Below are positions 1 to 7,972 of a stretch of DNA of 64,000 bases, piece by piece (positions within the stretch are counted from its first letter, which is position 1; every line of letters begins with the position of its first letter). Both the position numbers and the translations under genes were made by a program. Below the pieces are notes generated by a model. That model searched no databases. It saw only the letters and a list, made by a program, of their open reading frames with translations, and was not told the origin of the DNA. This DNA is from Paenibacillus caui (GTDB lineage Bacteria; Bacillota; Bacilli; Paenibacillales; Paenibacillaceae). The stretch lies in the NCBI RefSeq assembly GCF_019904135.1, contig NZ_JAIOGQ010000002.1, positions 1 to 64,000 of the forward strand. The letters run 5' to 3'.

Positions 1-128
1 TACTTTCGTCGATACGCTTCTACGCACAGATTTCGCCGTACGCAGGTATCCAAGCTACACGGGGGCTTGGCCCCTCCCGTGACCGGACTTTCACCGGCTA
101 GAAGATGCGTGCCTCTGGGCACGCCAAA
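1..128. other. Hairpin-rich segment of unknown origin
   Basis: No gene is visible. The stretch holds several short inverted repeats, including a perfect GCGTGCC / GGGCACGC hairpin near 106-123 and a CCGG-flanked loop near 82-99. It resembles the structured end of a mobile or repeated element, but I cannot name a family and the left part is outside the window. Confidence 0.3.
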
Positions 129-153
129 CAAAAAAGCCGAGCTTTCGCTCGGG
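129..153 (-). terminator. Rho-independent terminator
   Basis: Read on the minus strand, a perfect six-base-pair stem (CCGAGC / GCTCGG) with a four-base loop is followed by a run of six T. It would end transcription from the broken gene just upstream (204-451), so that gene once had a proper 3' end. Confidence 0.8.
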
Positions 154-203
154 CCTTCGGTTCAGTGATTATTTACTCTTGCTTCGAGATCAAACAGTCT
201 GAC

Positions 204-451
204 CTATAGATCGCGGATATCCTGCTTGAGTGCGTCGGTATCTTCGGAAGGACCGTACAGGCCGAATGTCTTTTGGTTACTCCTTCGTTTAGCTTTAGCT
301 CAGCAACAGCCCAATCTATTTTCGAGTGAACACTATCGAGATGCTTATCGACTTTCGCTAACCCTTCTTTCATTTTTTCACGCATGGATCGAAGTTCTTC
401 TATCAAAGCCGACCACTCCTTAAAGTAAGGAATAGTCGGCTTTTTCAGCAA
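204..451 (-). pseudogene. Frameshifted small coiled-coil-like gene
   Basis: I do not recognise the family. The open frame starts at a TTG at 451 with no clear ribosome binding site and encodes a charged, helix-rich stretch (EELRSMREKMKEGLAKVDKH). After residue 60 the frame goes bad, but adding one base in the AAAA run at 271-274 restores a sensible tail (KTFGLYGPSEDTD...DIRDL) ending at a stop at 204, just before a good terminator. This points to a one-base deletion in a homopolymer. The missing start and the ArsR remnant directly upstream suggest both are leftovers of one decayed operon. Without the frameshift the reading frame would run to 173. Confidence 0.5.
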
Positions 452-476
452 TCGAAGGGCTTAGCGTATATTTTCG

Positions 477-554
477 TTAAAATGTTGGCGGCACCCCTAC
501 CATGCGAAAGCGGTTAGGTTCACCCAATGCACTAAATGTCGTGATTTCCATCAT
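477..554 (-). pseudogene. Truncated ArsR-family regulator N-terminus
   Basis: A 25-residue frame begins at ATG 554 behind a good ribosome binding site (AAAGGAAC, six bases away). The residues MEITTFSALGEPNRFRMV match the usual beginning of ArsR-type winged-helix repressors, where 'ALGEPNRFRIV' leads into the first DNA-binding helices. The frame then leaves the family and stops at 477, so at least 70 residues including the recognition helix are missing. The intact start region with lost body suggests a deletion or rearrangement between 477 and the neighbouring broken gene at 204-451. Confidence 0.6.
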
Positions 555-667
555 TCGGATGTTCCTTTGTGATTCATATTTTGTATTCCGAATATACCAT
601 AAGGGGAATATTCCTGTAAAGGCATATTAATTCCTTTACTTGTCTATATTTTCACTCCGAACCCAAA

Positions 668-702
668 CAAAACAGGCCCATTAACCTGGCCTGTTTTGTT
701 TC
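668..702 (-). terminator. Terminator after the DinB-like gene
   Basis: A perfect ten-base-pair stem (AAAACAGGCC / GGCCTGTTTT) with a nine-base loop, T-rich on both sides, lies downstream of the stop at 743. It could act in both directions. Confidence 0.85.
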
Positions 703-742
703 TAATCCAAACGTATAAGTTCAAGTGTTGCGGGACCCGTAA

Positions 743-1222
743 TTAACTACGTCCTGCTTCGCTGCTCAGCTGCCGCTTCAAAGCCTGAATCGCGCCTATA
801 TGCAGTCCTTCATGGAAAATAGTTCTGATAAGTACCTGCTCGGTGGTATGCATCCCCATTTCTGCTGGCGCAAATTCCTCCTCCATACGATCCTGATACT
901 TCTCCTGAATGATGCGGGGCTGCTGTTGCAGCATCGGAATGAGCTGGGAAAATGTCGGTGTTTCATCAGTGAACCGGGAAGGGCTGGAACCATAACCAAA
1001 CCACTCATTGAATGCCATAGGATTTGGCATCTCCTCTTTCGTGAGTGCCCGGATCCATAAGTATTGATCCACATAAACATGACCGAGATTCCACCGAATA
1101 TTATTATTAAATCCTTTAGGTATAATCTCGGCCTCTTCCTCAGATACCCCTTCAACCATTTCAAGCAGCTCGCCCCGGTATGTACGTAATTGCTCAAACA
1201 AAACTTCATGCCTTCTTTTCAT
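743..1222 (-). CDS. DinB-family protein (DinB/YfiT-like fold)
   Basis: The product is about 159 residues and fits the DinB superfamily of four-helix-bundle proteins that bind a metal through three histidines; several members act in thiol-dependent detoxification or as transferases. Visible here are the N-terminal NLGHVYVDQYLW segment (His48) and the late FHEGLHIGAIQ segment (two His near 137-141), which together give the typical triad. I start it at ATG 1222 because GGGAGGTG lies just upstream; an ATG at 1249 has no such site. It is a single-gene unit with its own terminator. The substrate cannot be told from sequence. Confidence 0.85.
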   Translation of the reverse strand: MKRRHEVLFEQLRTYRGELLEMVEGVSEEEAEIIPKGFNNNIRWNLGHVYVDQYLWIRALTKEEMPNPMAFNEWFGYGSSPSRFTDETPTFSQLIPMLQQQPRIIQEKYQDRMEEEFAPAEMGMHTTEQVLIRTIFHEGLHIGAIQALKRQLSSEAGRS

Positions 1223-1312
1223 ACAGGCACCTCCCATAATAAAAAACAACTTTAACCTGCCTGAGCTTCCTCATATGTTTCAAAGAAATCGCTTCCGTCA
1301 GAATCAAAAAGA

Positions 1313-1341
1313 CAAAAAAATGCGCTGAATCACACAGCGCC
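1313..1341 (-). terminator. Terminator of the DUF2690 gene cluster
   Basis: On the minus strand a GCGCTG / CAGCGC stem is followed by seven T. It closes the three-gene cluster 1361-2920. Confidence 0.85.
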
Positions 1342-1360
1342 TTAAGCACCCTTTTTAGAA

Positions 1361-1843
1361 TTAATACCAAATGGTTGTCGCTATTATAGAGGCGTCACTA
1401 TTGGCAATCAAATGTTTTCCCTGCGCTTGCGCTTTGCGAGGGTCTAAGTCATAAACCATCGGCGTGTAGCAAGATGTTTGTCCTATATTCACTACACCAT
1501 TTCCGCCAGTGCTGCTGCATGTGAAGGCTTTGCCATCTGTGCTTCGTACGATTCTGGCATCCAATTCATTATTGTATATGGCCGGGCGAGTCAGCGTAAC
1601 CTTGGCCCATGCCGTCTTACACGTAGTGCTGTATTTCAATTCTACATAGGAAACGGAATCAATCCATACTTTATCTTTCGTGACGGCACTACTGGCACAG
1701 CTGTTGTAGTAAGGACTCTTTCCATCATAATAATGAGTTTCTGCGAACACCTGTCTATTCGTTAATCCGAACACATCCAACATGATTGAAAAAGCTATTG
1801 CAAGGAGACCAATCCGCCAAAGATTTTTCTTCAAAACATTCAC
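1361..1843 (-). CDS. Secreted DUF2690-type protein, copy 1
   Basis: A 160-residue protein with an N-terminal signal peptide (basic start, hydrophobic stretch to about residue 34, cleavage near VFA). The mature part has the DUF2690 hallmark: an early cysteine (YYNSCASSA), then ELKYSTTCKTAWAKV, then GQTSCYTPMVYD. The family is known from actinomycete and Bacillus secreted proteins (B. subtilis YjfA is of this kind); its role is unknown. The conserved cysteines suggest extracellular disulfides. AAAGGGTG lies before the ATG. It is the last gene of a tandem family of three on one transcript, 13 bases behind copy 2. Confidence 0.8.
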   Translation of the reverse strand: MNVLKKNLWRIGLLAIAFSIMLDVFGLTNRQVFAETHYYDGKSPYYNSCASSAVTKDKVWIDSVSYVELKYSTTCKTAWAKVTLTRPAIYNNELDARIVRSTDGKAFTCSSTGGNGVVNIGQTSCYTPMVYDLDPRKAQAQGKHLIANSDASIIATTIWY

Positions 1844-1856
1844 CCTTTCTTATGAT

Positions 1857-2387
1857 TTAATAACGGGCAGTTTTTCCGTAGCCATTAGGATAGATAACAC
1901 CTTCGGCATCAGCCGTATATCCCCAGGTGGGCGTTTCATCAAACACCATACCTGTATACGTGCTCGTTTGCCCTGTTTGAATCGGTCCATTTCCGCTGTT
2001 AGAGTCAACAGACTTTTGAAATACTCCATTTTTGTACTTATTTACAACAGCGTAAGCATAGATCCCTCCGTCAACAGCAGGTGCAGGACTATTCAACACA
2101 AGTTTAGCCCATGCTGCATGACATTGGTTACTGTATCTTAAATAGATCGTACCGACTCTTACCCCGTTCTTGTAAACCCCGGCAGATTTCGCATTAAAGG
2201 CATCAGAATCGCAGTTAGTGCTTCCCCCATAAACCTTGGTTGTTGTTGGATTCTTCCCATCATAATAATAGCTTAAATCAGAGATAGCGAATGCGTTTGC
2301 TTGAAAACTAAACAGAACTAAGACAGCTATTGCAAGCGTACCTACTATTTTTAGATGACGGCACTTACGTAATATTAAATTTCCCAT
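1857..2387 (-). CDS. Secreted DUF2690-type protein, copy 2
   Basis: A 176-residue paralogue of its two neighbours, with a signal peptide ending near residue 34 (ANAFA). It keeps YYYDGKNP, an early Cys, YLRYSNQCHAAWAKL and GQTSTYTGMVFDETP, but where copy 1 has TSCYT it has TSTYT, so one of the paired cysteines is lost. That suggests a different disulfide pattern. The start at ATG 2387 follows GGGAGTG. Twenty bases separate it from copy 3, consistent with one operon. Function unknown. Confidence 0.78.
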   Translation of the reverse strand: MGNLILRKCRHLKIVGTLAIAVLVLFSFQANAFAISDLSYYYDGKNPTTTKVYGGSTNCDSDAFNAKSAGVYKNGVRVGTIYLRYSNQCHAAWAKLVLNSPAPAVDGGIYAYAVVNKYKNGVFQKSVDSNSGNGPIQTGQTSTYTGMVFDETPTWGYTADAEGVIYPNGYGKTARY

Positions 2388-2407
2388 CTTGAATCACTCC
2401 CATTGGA

Positions 2408-2920
2408 TTAATAACGATTGGTAGTCGCACTCGCAGCAATGGCACCAGTTGAAGTATAAATGTATGCGCTGGCCGAAGCTTTATACGGATCCTTATCATA
2501 TAATTGCCCCGTATAACAGGAGGTTTGACCATTCATGACTGCCCCGTTGCCGCCGTCACCTTTATAACAACTTGTAAATGCTCTTCGAGTAGTACCATAA
2601 AAACCATCAAGATAGACATTAGCATAATTATCATATGGAGCAGCAGAATAAAGCTTAATGTAGCCCCAAGCCGTATGACAATAAGCACTTCCTTTTAGCT
2701 GTACATATCCAATTTGCACACCGCTTTTATAGATATATTTGGTTTCATAGGTGATTAGACTTTTATACGCACAACCTGTCGCAATAGGATCTGTAAAATC
2801 ATATGATAAGGCATATGCTTTTTCTGTTGGTCCAACCGTAAATAACAGATTTAAGAAAAAAGTAACTAATAGACCTACATACAATCCCTTGGAAATCTTC
2901 TTGCCTATCATTTTTTTCAT
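2408..2920 (-). CDS. Secreted DUF2690-type protein, copy 3
   Basis: A 170-residue secreted protein, the first gene of the cluster. It has a signal peptide to about residue 37 (KAYALS), then TGCAYKS, YVQLKGSAYCHTAWGYI, FTSCYKGDGGNG and NGQTSCYTGQLYD, i.e. the family cysteines plus an extra one. A strong AGGAGGGA site precedes ATG 2920. The promoter at 3044-3072 serves all three genes. As with the other copies, the biochemical role is not known; location outside the membrane is well supported. Confidence 0.8.
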   Translation of the reverse strand: MKKMIGKKISKGLYVGLLVTFFLNLLFTVGPTEKAYALSYDFTDPIATGCAYKSLITYETKYIYKSGVQIGYVQLKGSAYCHTAWGYIKLYSAAPYDNYANVYLDGFYGTTRRAFTSCYKGDGGNGAVMNGQTSCYTGQLYDKDPYKASASAYIYTSTGAIAASATTNRY

Positions 2921-3043
2921 TTACAATCCCTCCTGGGCTACAAAGAAACTAAACATGATCCTATCCATTGCAACGAAAACAACACTATGATTTGATATAC
3001 TTCAAAAATATCACTCCCTTAAGTGTAATAATATTCCAGAAAT

Positions 3044-3072
3044 ACCATAAAGCAAGTCGTGATAATTGTCAA
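3044..3072 (-). promoter_or_regulatory. Sigma-A-type promoter of the DUF2690 cluster
   Basis: On the minus strand TTGACA (3067-3072) and TATGGT (3044-3049) are spaced by exactly 17 bases. The start of transcription would lie near 3037, giving a leader of roughly 115 bases before the first gene. The rest of the 337-base gap 2921-3257 holds only this promoter and the kinase promoter. Confidence 0.75.
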
Positions 3073-3188
3073 TATTTTATTTAAAATTTAAATCGAATGC
3101 GCTCGCCAACGAATACCATCCACCGTGAAACACTCTGCTGCTTTGCTCGCACGAATAGACCCGTGAGAGGATCACAGTTCAGCGAATA

Positions 3189-3197
3189 TGTTATAAT
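3189..3197 (+). promoter_or_regulatory. Extended -10 promoter of the kinase gene
   Basis: TGTTATAAT is a perfect extended -10 element 60 bases before the kinase start. The matching -35 region (about 3169-3174) is poor, as is usual for extended -10 promoters. Confidence 0.6.
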
Positions 3198-3257
3198 GGG
3201 ACCACGAAAAAAATTTAGCCCTTAAGACAATGCTTATGAATGAAGAGGTACAGCCAT

Positions 3258-4076
3258 ATGTATAAAAAATGGGAAAGATTTGTCCGTGCCTGGACGGACT
3301 ATCCGCTGCAGGAAGGAACCCTTATCGGACAGAGGTACAGAGTTATAGCGCAGATCGGCGTCGGCAGTTATGGAATCACTTACTACTGTCTTGATGAACG
3401 GGAACAGCGGAAGGTTGCAGTGAAACAGGCCAAACCTAGTAAAAAGAGAATCGGCCAAATCCTGTTGGCGCGGGAAAGAGAAATTATTGCCAAATTGGAT
3501 CATCCGTTCATCCCGACTTATCGTGATTATATTCAGGAAGGTCGTTCATTGTGGCTGGTTACGGATTATGTGAAGGGACAAACGCTTGAAGATATGATTT
3601 TTGGTGAGGGACGAATCTTCCGAGAGCGCGATACAGTGGAATGGACGCTTCAACTTATGGACCGGGTGCAGCACGTTCATCATAAAGGGTTCGTCCATTT
3701 GGATCTTCGTATTCCTAACATCGTTATTAGTGAGGGGAATCTCTATCTCATCGATTTCGGCTTGGCCCAACCTATTGGCGACGGCCCGCCAGTTAAGCAA
3801 ATACTAAAACAAACAGTCACTCACAGCTTAACATCCCGAAAGCCTGCGAATATTCAATCGGATTTGTTCGATATCGGGCATCTGATGCTGTTCATGCTTT
3901 ATTCCAGTTTCACCCCCGAATCCGGAGTTATGGAGCGGCACTGGTCGGAAGAACTGAAGCTCTCCAAGCAGCTTAGACTCATCCTTCGCAGACTTTTTGG
4001 AGAGGATGAGCCTTATCAACACTGCTCTGACTTTGTCGCTGATTTACATGGCAGCCTCGCTTGGCTCGAATCTTAG
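3258..4076 (+). CDS. Small soluble Ser/Thr protein kinase (YbdM/PrkD-like)
   Basis: About 272 residues, a eukaryotic-type (Hanks) kinase domain with no membrane segment. Visible in order are the glycine loop IGVGSYGITY, the ATP-site lysine in VAVKQAK, the helix-C glutamate in the REREIIAKLDHP stretch, the catalytic loop HLDLRIPN (usual HRDLKxxN, so the catalytic Asp and Asn are kept but Lys is replaced by Ile/Arg chemistry) and LIDFGLA. The C-lobe is short. B. subtilis YbdM (PrkD) is a kinase of similar size, which is my basis for the name. ATG 3258 is preferred since AAGAGG sits nine bases upstream; an ATG at 3240 has no site. It faces the basic protein at 4083-4346 tail to tail. Confidence 0.82.
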   Translation: MYKKWERFVRAWTDYPLQEGTLIGQRYRVIAQIGVGSYGITYYCLDEREQRKVAVKQAKPSKKRIGQILLAREREIIAKLDHPFIPTYRDYIQEGRSLWLVTDYVKGQTLEDMIFGEGRIFRERDTVEWTLQLMDRVQHVHHKGFVHLDLRIPNIVISEGNLYLIDFGLAQPIGDGPPVKQILKQTVTHSLTSRKPANIQSDLFDIGHLMLFMLYSSFTPESGVMERHWSEELKLSKQLRLILRRLFGEDEPYQHCSDFVADLHGSLAWLES

Positions 4077-4082
4077 CAAGGA

Positions 4083-4346
4083 TTAGCTTGAATGGCTGCC
4101 ATTCCTGTTTTTATAAAATTTATGTCCCTTATGCCCTCCATGATGACGGTAGTCCGAGGAAGAACCCCTTTTGAACATCGGCCTCGAACTGCTGGAATGG
4201 CTGTAGGAACGCTCTCTATGATGGGAGCTATAGTACTCTGCCCTTCCCCTTCTACCCCGGTCACTGCTCGAATACCGGCGATGGCCATATTCGCTTTTGG
4301 ATTCCTCAATGGAATGAATCACTTTTCTCAATAGTTTCTTAAACAT
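4083..4346 (-). CDS. Small Ser/His/Arg-rich basic protein
   Basis: An 87-residue protein of very biased composition: a helical basic start (MFKKLLRKVIHSIEESK) then mixed runs of Ser, Arg, His, Tyr and Gly (RRYSSSDRGRRGR, SHHRERSYSHSSSSR, HHGGHKGHK). It is a real gene, judged from an excellent AGAGGAGGAAAC site before ATG 4346. It has no recognisable domain and is probably disordered; it could bind nucleic acid, metal or a spore surface. Its stop is seven bases from the stop of a Ser/Thr kinase, so the many Ser/Tyr residues make it a candidate partner, but that is only inference. Confidence 0.6.
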   Translation of the reverse strand: MFKKLLRKVIHSIEESKSEYGHRRYSSSDRGRRGRAEYYSSHHRERSYSHSSSSRPMFKRGSSSDYRHHGGHKGHKFYKNRNGSHSS

Positions 4347-4520
4347 TTAGTTTCCTCCTCTGTATTCAGAAATAAATCTGGTTGTTCTATTCTATTCTGT
4401 AATTACCCAATGAGGTTCCAACCTAACATGCCTCGCACGATTGCGGGCCAACAAGCTGAACCTCCAAAGCCCCTTAGATTTATCCCGTTTTAATGTTTCC
4501 GTTGCCTCGCACGTCGACAC

Positions 4521-6905
4521 TTAACGGTCCCGGCTAACAATATAATCCAATATATGCTTAAGAAAAGCAGTATTGCGGGGCACCTCTTTCAAAGCTTCCA
4601 TGGCAAGACAGTAGTGTTCCCACATTTCTTTTCTGGCCCCTTCTTGACCAAGGATGGTTACAAAAGTTGAGTTGTTGTTTTGGACATCGTTGTAGGTGGG
4701 TTTACCGAGTAAGTGCTGATCCCCTTCCAAATCAAGCAAATCATCCTTAATCTGAAAGGCAATGCCCGCATGATAGGCGAATTTCTTCAAAGCCTCGATT
4801 TCCGGCGCCTTAACCTGAGCAAGAATGGCCGGCATAACTAAAGAAGCTTCAAAGGCAATTCCGGTTTTGTAAAAGCACATCATATTCAGTTGTTCCAGTG
4901 TAAGTGCTTTTCCCTTGGATTGCAAATCCATCGCCTGTCCCATACACATATCTTCAGCCTTTTGGGCCGAATATTGCATCAGGGAAAGCACGATTTTCGG
5001 ATCGAACTGGTCAAGCGATGCTTGTTCTTGGATCGCTTTCTGGATCAGAAACAGACCGGTTAGTTCCGCCGTGGCGCTATTATGGACCTGATGCAGTGTT
5101 GGACGCCCTCTTCGGGTAGAAGCATTATCCTGGGATGGCAGATCATCGAAGATCAGGGAAGCGGTATGCATATATTCCAATGATCTCAGAAGAGGCGCGA
5201 TGGCCGATGGATCTAATCCATATTCGTTTACGCCCATGACCCAAGTCAATATAGGCCGAATTCGTTTCCCGTCCCCCTGGAGACTGTAATTTGCAGCATC
5301 AATCAGCGACGCTTTTACCTGAGGAATCCCGTTATTTTTGGGAATCTCCAACAGATGGTTGATCTGATCGCGGACAGTTTTGATCGTACTCTGAAAATTC
5401 TCCTTTTCCTTCCGATCGTTTTTCAAATTGGTATTTATCTGGTCCCGAAGCAGTTTATCGAAGAAATCAACATCCTCTGCTTTTCGAACCATATTTTGAA
5501 CGAGACGATTGAATTCTGGAGTTCCGGAAGCAAATATCTCCATGATTTCGTTGTATTTTTCTGAACCTATGCGTTTTTCACAACGTTTTAGACCGTTGAT
5601 TGCCCGATCCAGTATCACCTCACAGCTCTTGGCATCGGAGTGATATACGTTATGGATCAAATGCGAGATGACCGTCCAATATAATTCAAAGGGGTTTATA
5701 AGATCCAAGCGCTGATTATGATATTTTAAATAATAGGTATAGGGCGTTACCGTACCGTCTCTCATATCGTCGAACATATCCGCAAAATCATCGGCCAGCT
5801 GATTGTAAATCCCGTAATAAAATGTCCGTTGTTCAAAGCCATCATCCACGGGAGCACTAATTACGGAACGGACGATCAACCTGGAAGAAGAGGATTTTAA
5901 AATGATCGGTATATAAAGCTCTTCGTTGGTGTAGTTAGCGTTAGATAGATCCTTGATACGGTCCGTGTGCTGGGAATGAAAAAACACATAGGACTGCTCA
6001 AAAAATCTTGTCCGTGTTTCCGGCCGCTGAACACTCTTCATATATTCAAAAGCATCCCGGAGCTCTGCATGTACGAATTGAATGAGTTCCGTTTTATTCC
6101 CGGCCCACTCGCTAAGCTCCGGTACTTCTCCACTGAGGAGCACGTCACGTATGATACGGGAATATTGTTCTTTCTCTTCAGCGGTTAAGACCTGGGAATC
6201 GAGAAGATCGTCAATAAAAGGATAGGTCAGACCATAGGAATAACCAAGCCTGATGGCTTCATCAAGTCTCCGTACACGTTCCGAAGGCGATATTCCACCC
6301 TCCATCTCTTCTATCACATGCAGAACAACCCCGACAATAATCTTGATCAGTTTGCGCTCGGATTGCTCGGCATCCATTTCTTTCGGAAAATGGACGGAGA
6401 AATTCTTAAGTTTGTCTATCACCCAAATCGCGGCGGTTTCTATACCTTCTTTCTGAGCCCACCTATAGAATCCGGCTAAACTCAAAAATTCGGGGCGGGC
6501 TCCCTGGTTTATTGCGGTGGAATGAAGCAGGTGATTTTTGATGTCGGCAACTACTTGCTGAATTCGGGTCTGCGTGCCGGAAGAATCAAGGGCTTTGCCC
6601 AAATCCCTCATGTAAATATAGGAAACGCTTCGATCCAGGTAATCATCCAATTTGCCTGTATAATTCAGCCACCTTATATATTTATGATAATCTCGAGAAT
6701 CAGGTTTTCTCTTTCCCCACGAAAAAAAGGGTAGCCACGAATGGCGATGGATATGATTCCGTTTCCACATTTGGATATCTTTAGTCAGGGTAGGCACATA
6801 AGTCTTCTCCATAACCTCCTCATAAAGTGATGCAAAATACTGAGCTGCCTTCTGCTCAGCCAGACGATACCATGTATCGGCATGACCTGTAAATTCCTCA
6901 TTCAT
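4521..6905 (-). CDS. Two-part isoprenoid synthase: unusual N-half plus polyprenyl-diphosphate synthase
   Basis: A 794-residue protein, more than twice the usual size of a prenyl synthase (about 300). Residues from about 505 on form a full all-trans polyprenyl-diphosphate synthase: GDGKRIRPILTW, the first aspartate motif DDLPSQDN...RRGRPTLH near 590, KTGIAFEASL, and the second motif FQIKDDLLDLEGD near 722. Such enzymes condense isopentenyl diphosphate with allylic diphosphates to C15-C20 or longer chains. The first 480 residues are all-helical with aspartate-rich segments of their own (LDDYLDRS, YPFIDDLLDS, NQLADDFADMFDDMRDG), hinting at a second, divergent class I isoprenoid-synthase fold. 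AGAGGT precedes ATG 6905. It stands alone, with no carotenoid or quinone genes nearby. Confidence 0.75.
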   Translation of the reverse strand: MNEEFTGHADTWYRLAEQKAAQYFASLYEEVMEKTYVPTLTKDIQMWKRNHIHRHSWLPFFSWGKRKPDSRDYHKYIRWLNYTGKLDDYLDRSVSYIYMRDLGKALDSSGTQTRIQQVVADIKNHLLHSTAINQGARPEFLSLAGFYRWAQKEGIETAAIWVIDKLKNFSVHFPKEMDAEQSERKLIKIIVGVVLHVIEEMEGGISPSERVRRLDEAIRLGYSYGLTYPFIDDLLDSQVLTAEEKEQYSRIIRDVLLSGEVPELSEWAGNKTELIQFVHAELRDAFEYMKSVQRPETRTRFFEQSYVFFHSQHTDRIKDLSNANYTNEELYIPIILKSSSSRLIVRSVISAPVDDGFEQRTFYYGIYNQLADDFADMFDDMRDGTVTPYTYYLKYHNQRLDLINPFELYWTVISHLIHNVYHSDAKSCEVILDRAINGLKRCEKRIGSEKYNEIMEIFASGTPEFNRLVQNMVRKAEDVDFFDKLLRDQINTNLKNDRKEKENFQSTIKTVRDQINHLLEIPKNNGIPQVKASLIDAANYSLQGDGKRIRPILTWVMGVNEYGLDPSAIAPLLRSLEYMHTASLIFDDLPSQDNASTRRGRPTLHQVHNSATAELTGLFLIQKAIQEQASLDQFDPKIVLSLMQYSAQKAEDMCMGQAMDLQSKGKALTLEQLNMMCFYKTGIAFEASLVMPAILAQVKAPEIEALKKFAYHAGIAFQIKDDLLDLEGDQHLLGKPTYNDVQNNNSTFVTILGQEGARKEMWEHYCLAMEALKEVPRNTAFLKHILDYIVSRDR

Positions 6906-7150
6906 ACGATTCTTTACCTCTACTTCTGTTTTTGTTAAACATGTATGCGTTAGGGGAGAAAAAATTTCTCCATCGACGGAAATTGATTAGAATTTATGCT
7001 TCAGCAAATTCGTCGGATCATGTTCATATCTTAATACGGGAAAGAATCATTTTGGTTACCAAATCGTTATGAGGATAATGGAGCCAGTATTGCCAGGACT
7101 GGAGTTTTTGTACAATACCTTGGGCTTTCCAAGTAAGCTAGTCCGAAACC

Positions 7151-7169
7151 AAAACGCCTGCTTAGGCGC
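7151..7169 (-). terminator. Terminator overlapping the cueP stop codon
   Basis: A CGCCT / AGGCG hairpin with TTTT tail on the minus strand includes the stop codon of the CueP-like gene itself. Confidence 0.65.
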
Positions 7170-7710
7170 TTTTATCAGTTAATTGCAAGGTCGTAATGCA
7201 AGTGTTGTCTCCTTCAAACGTGGAAAATTCGGACTCAGCCGTTTTTCCATTGTAAGTAATTGTTATGCGGTACTTTTTGTTGCGCGGCAGCCACAGATCG
7301 ATAAATCCGTTAGCTTTGGATTTCATTGTTTGTTCCAGTATCGTGTTTCCTTTCATATCTTCAATGCTTAAGTCAAACTCTTTTTCCGCCAATTCTCCAC
7401 GGCAACCTGTTAAGCTGTGGGTGGCGCATGGGTGCGATTTCTCAACATAGGGCGCGATCGAAACAAAAAACTCGTTTTGGGGTAAGTCATAGGTTTGCGA
7501 GTTTGAGTCGCCATCGGTCACGATGAGTTCGTGAGATGTGATGGAAGCCGACTGAGTTTTTATGCTGCCTGCACTGTAATCCTCCACCAATTGCTTAATG
7601 TCTTGTGCTCCTTTTTCCTTGGACGTATTTCTTTCTATGCTTCCTGCAAAAAAATAAGCCCCTAACGCAATGGCCACCAATCCAATAGAAGCCAAGATTT
7701 TTCTTCTCAT
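7162..7710 (-). CDS. cueP: CueP-family copper-binding envelope protein
   Basis: A 182-residue exported protein with an N-terminal hydrophobic segment (residues 6-22, signal peptide or anchor). It matches the CueP family: three conserved cysteines at 95 (SHPCATH), 103 (TGCRGE) and 171 (NTCITT), with histidines nearby. In Salmonella CueP binds copper in the periplasm and helps supply it to superoxide dismutase; Gram-positive members are anchored outside the membrane. AAGGGGATG precedes ATG 7710. The copper-efflux genes of this window are 18 kb away, so it is regulated separately; no CsoR-type operator is seen before it. Confidence 0.82.
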   Translation of the reverse strand: MRRKILASIGLVAIALGAYFFAGSIERNTSKEKGAQDIKQLVEDYSAGSIKTQSASITSHELIVTDGDSNSQTYDLPQNEFFVSIAPYVEKSHPCATHSLTGCRGELAEKEFDLSIEDMKGNTILEQTMKSKANGFIDLWLPRNKKYRITITYNGKTAESEFSTFEGDNTCITTLQLTDKSA

Positions 7711-7887
7711 CTCATATTCATCCCCTTGTCAATTTCAATATGTTCTTTTCCGTCGTCAAATCTTTTCAACTGGGAATAATGTAACTGATAAATGTGTGGA
7801 TACTATGAAGTTGAAAGATTCTCTTTCTTCAATACTTCTATGTAGATCGTACTCCGTCAGAGGTGCTTTCATCCTTGATCATGAATG

Positions 7888-7945
7888 AAAAAAATCCCCC
7901 TTTAACAAACATCCAATCTGATCTGCATGTTTAGCGAAGGGGGAT
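7888..7945 (-). terminator. Terminator of the GLUG/SLH surface-protein gene
   Basis: A long stem with ends ATCCCCC / GGGGGAT and an inner AACAT / ATGTT helix is followed on the minus strand by seven T, 28 bases past the stop at 7973. Confidence 0.85.
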
Positions 7946-7972
7946 CCTATTGTTTTCTCTTAGCTTGCTTAT

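Noticed and set aside
2985-3005. Seven-codon leader frame (TTG, AAG, TAT, ATC, AAA, TCA, TAG) behind AAGGGAGTG in the DUF2690 leader
   Set aside because: The ribosome site is good, but the peptide is too short and has no run of a regulated amino acid or attenuator structure to support a leader-peptide claim.
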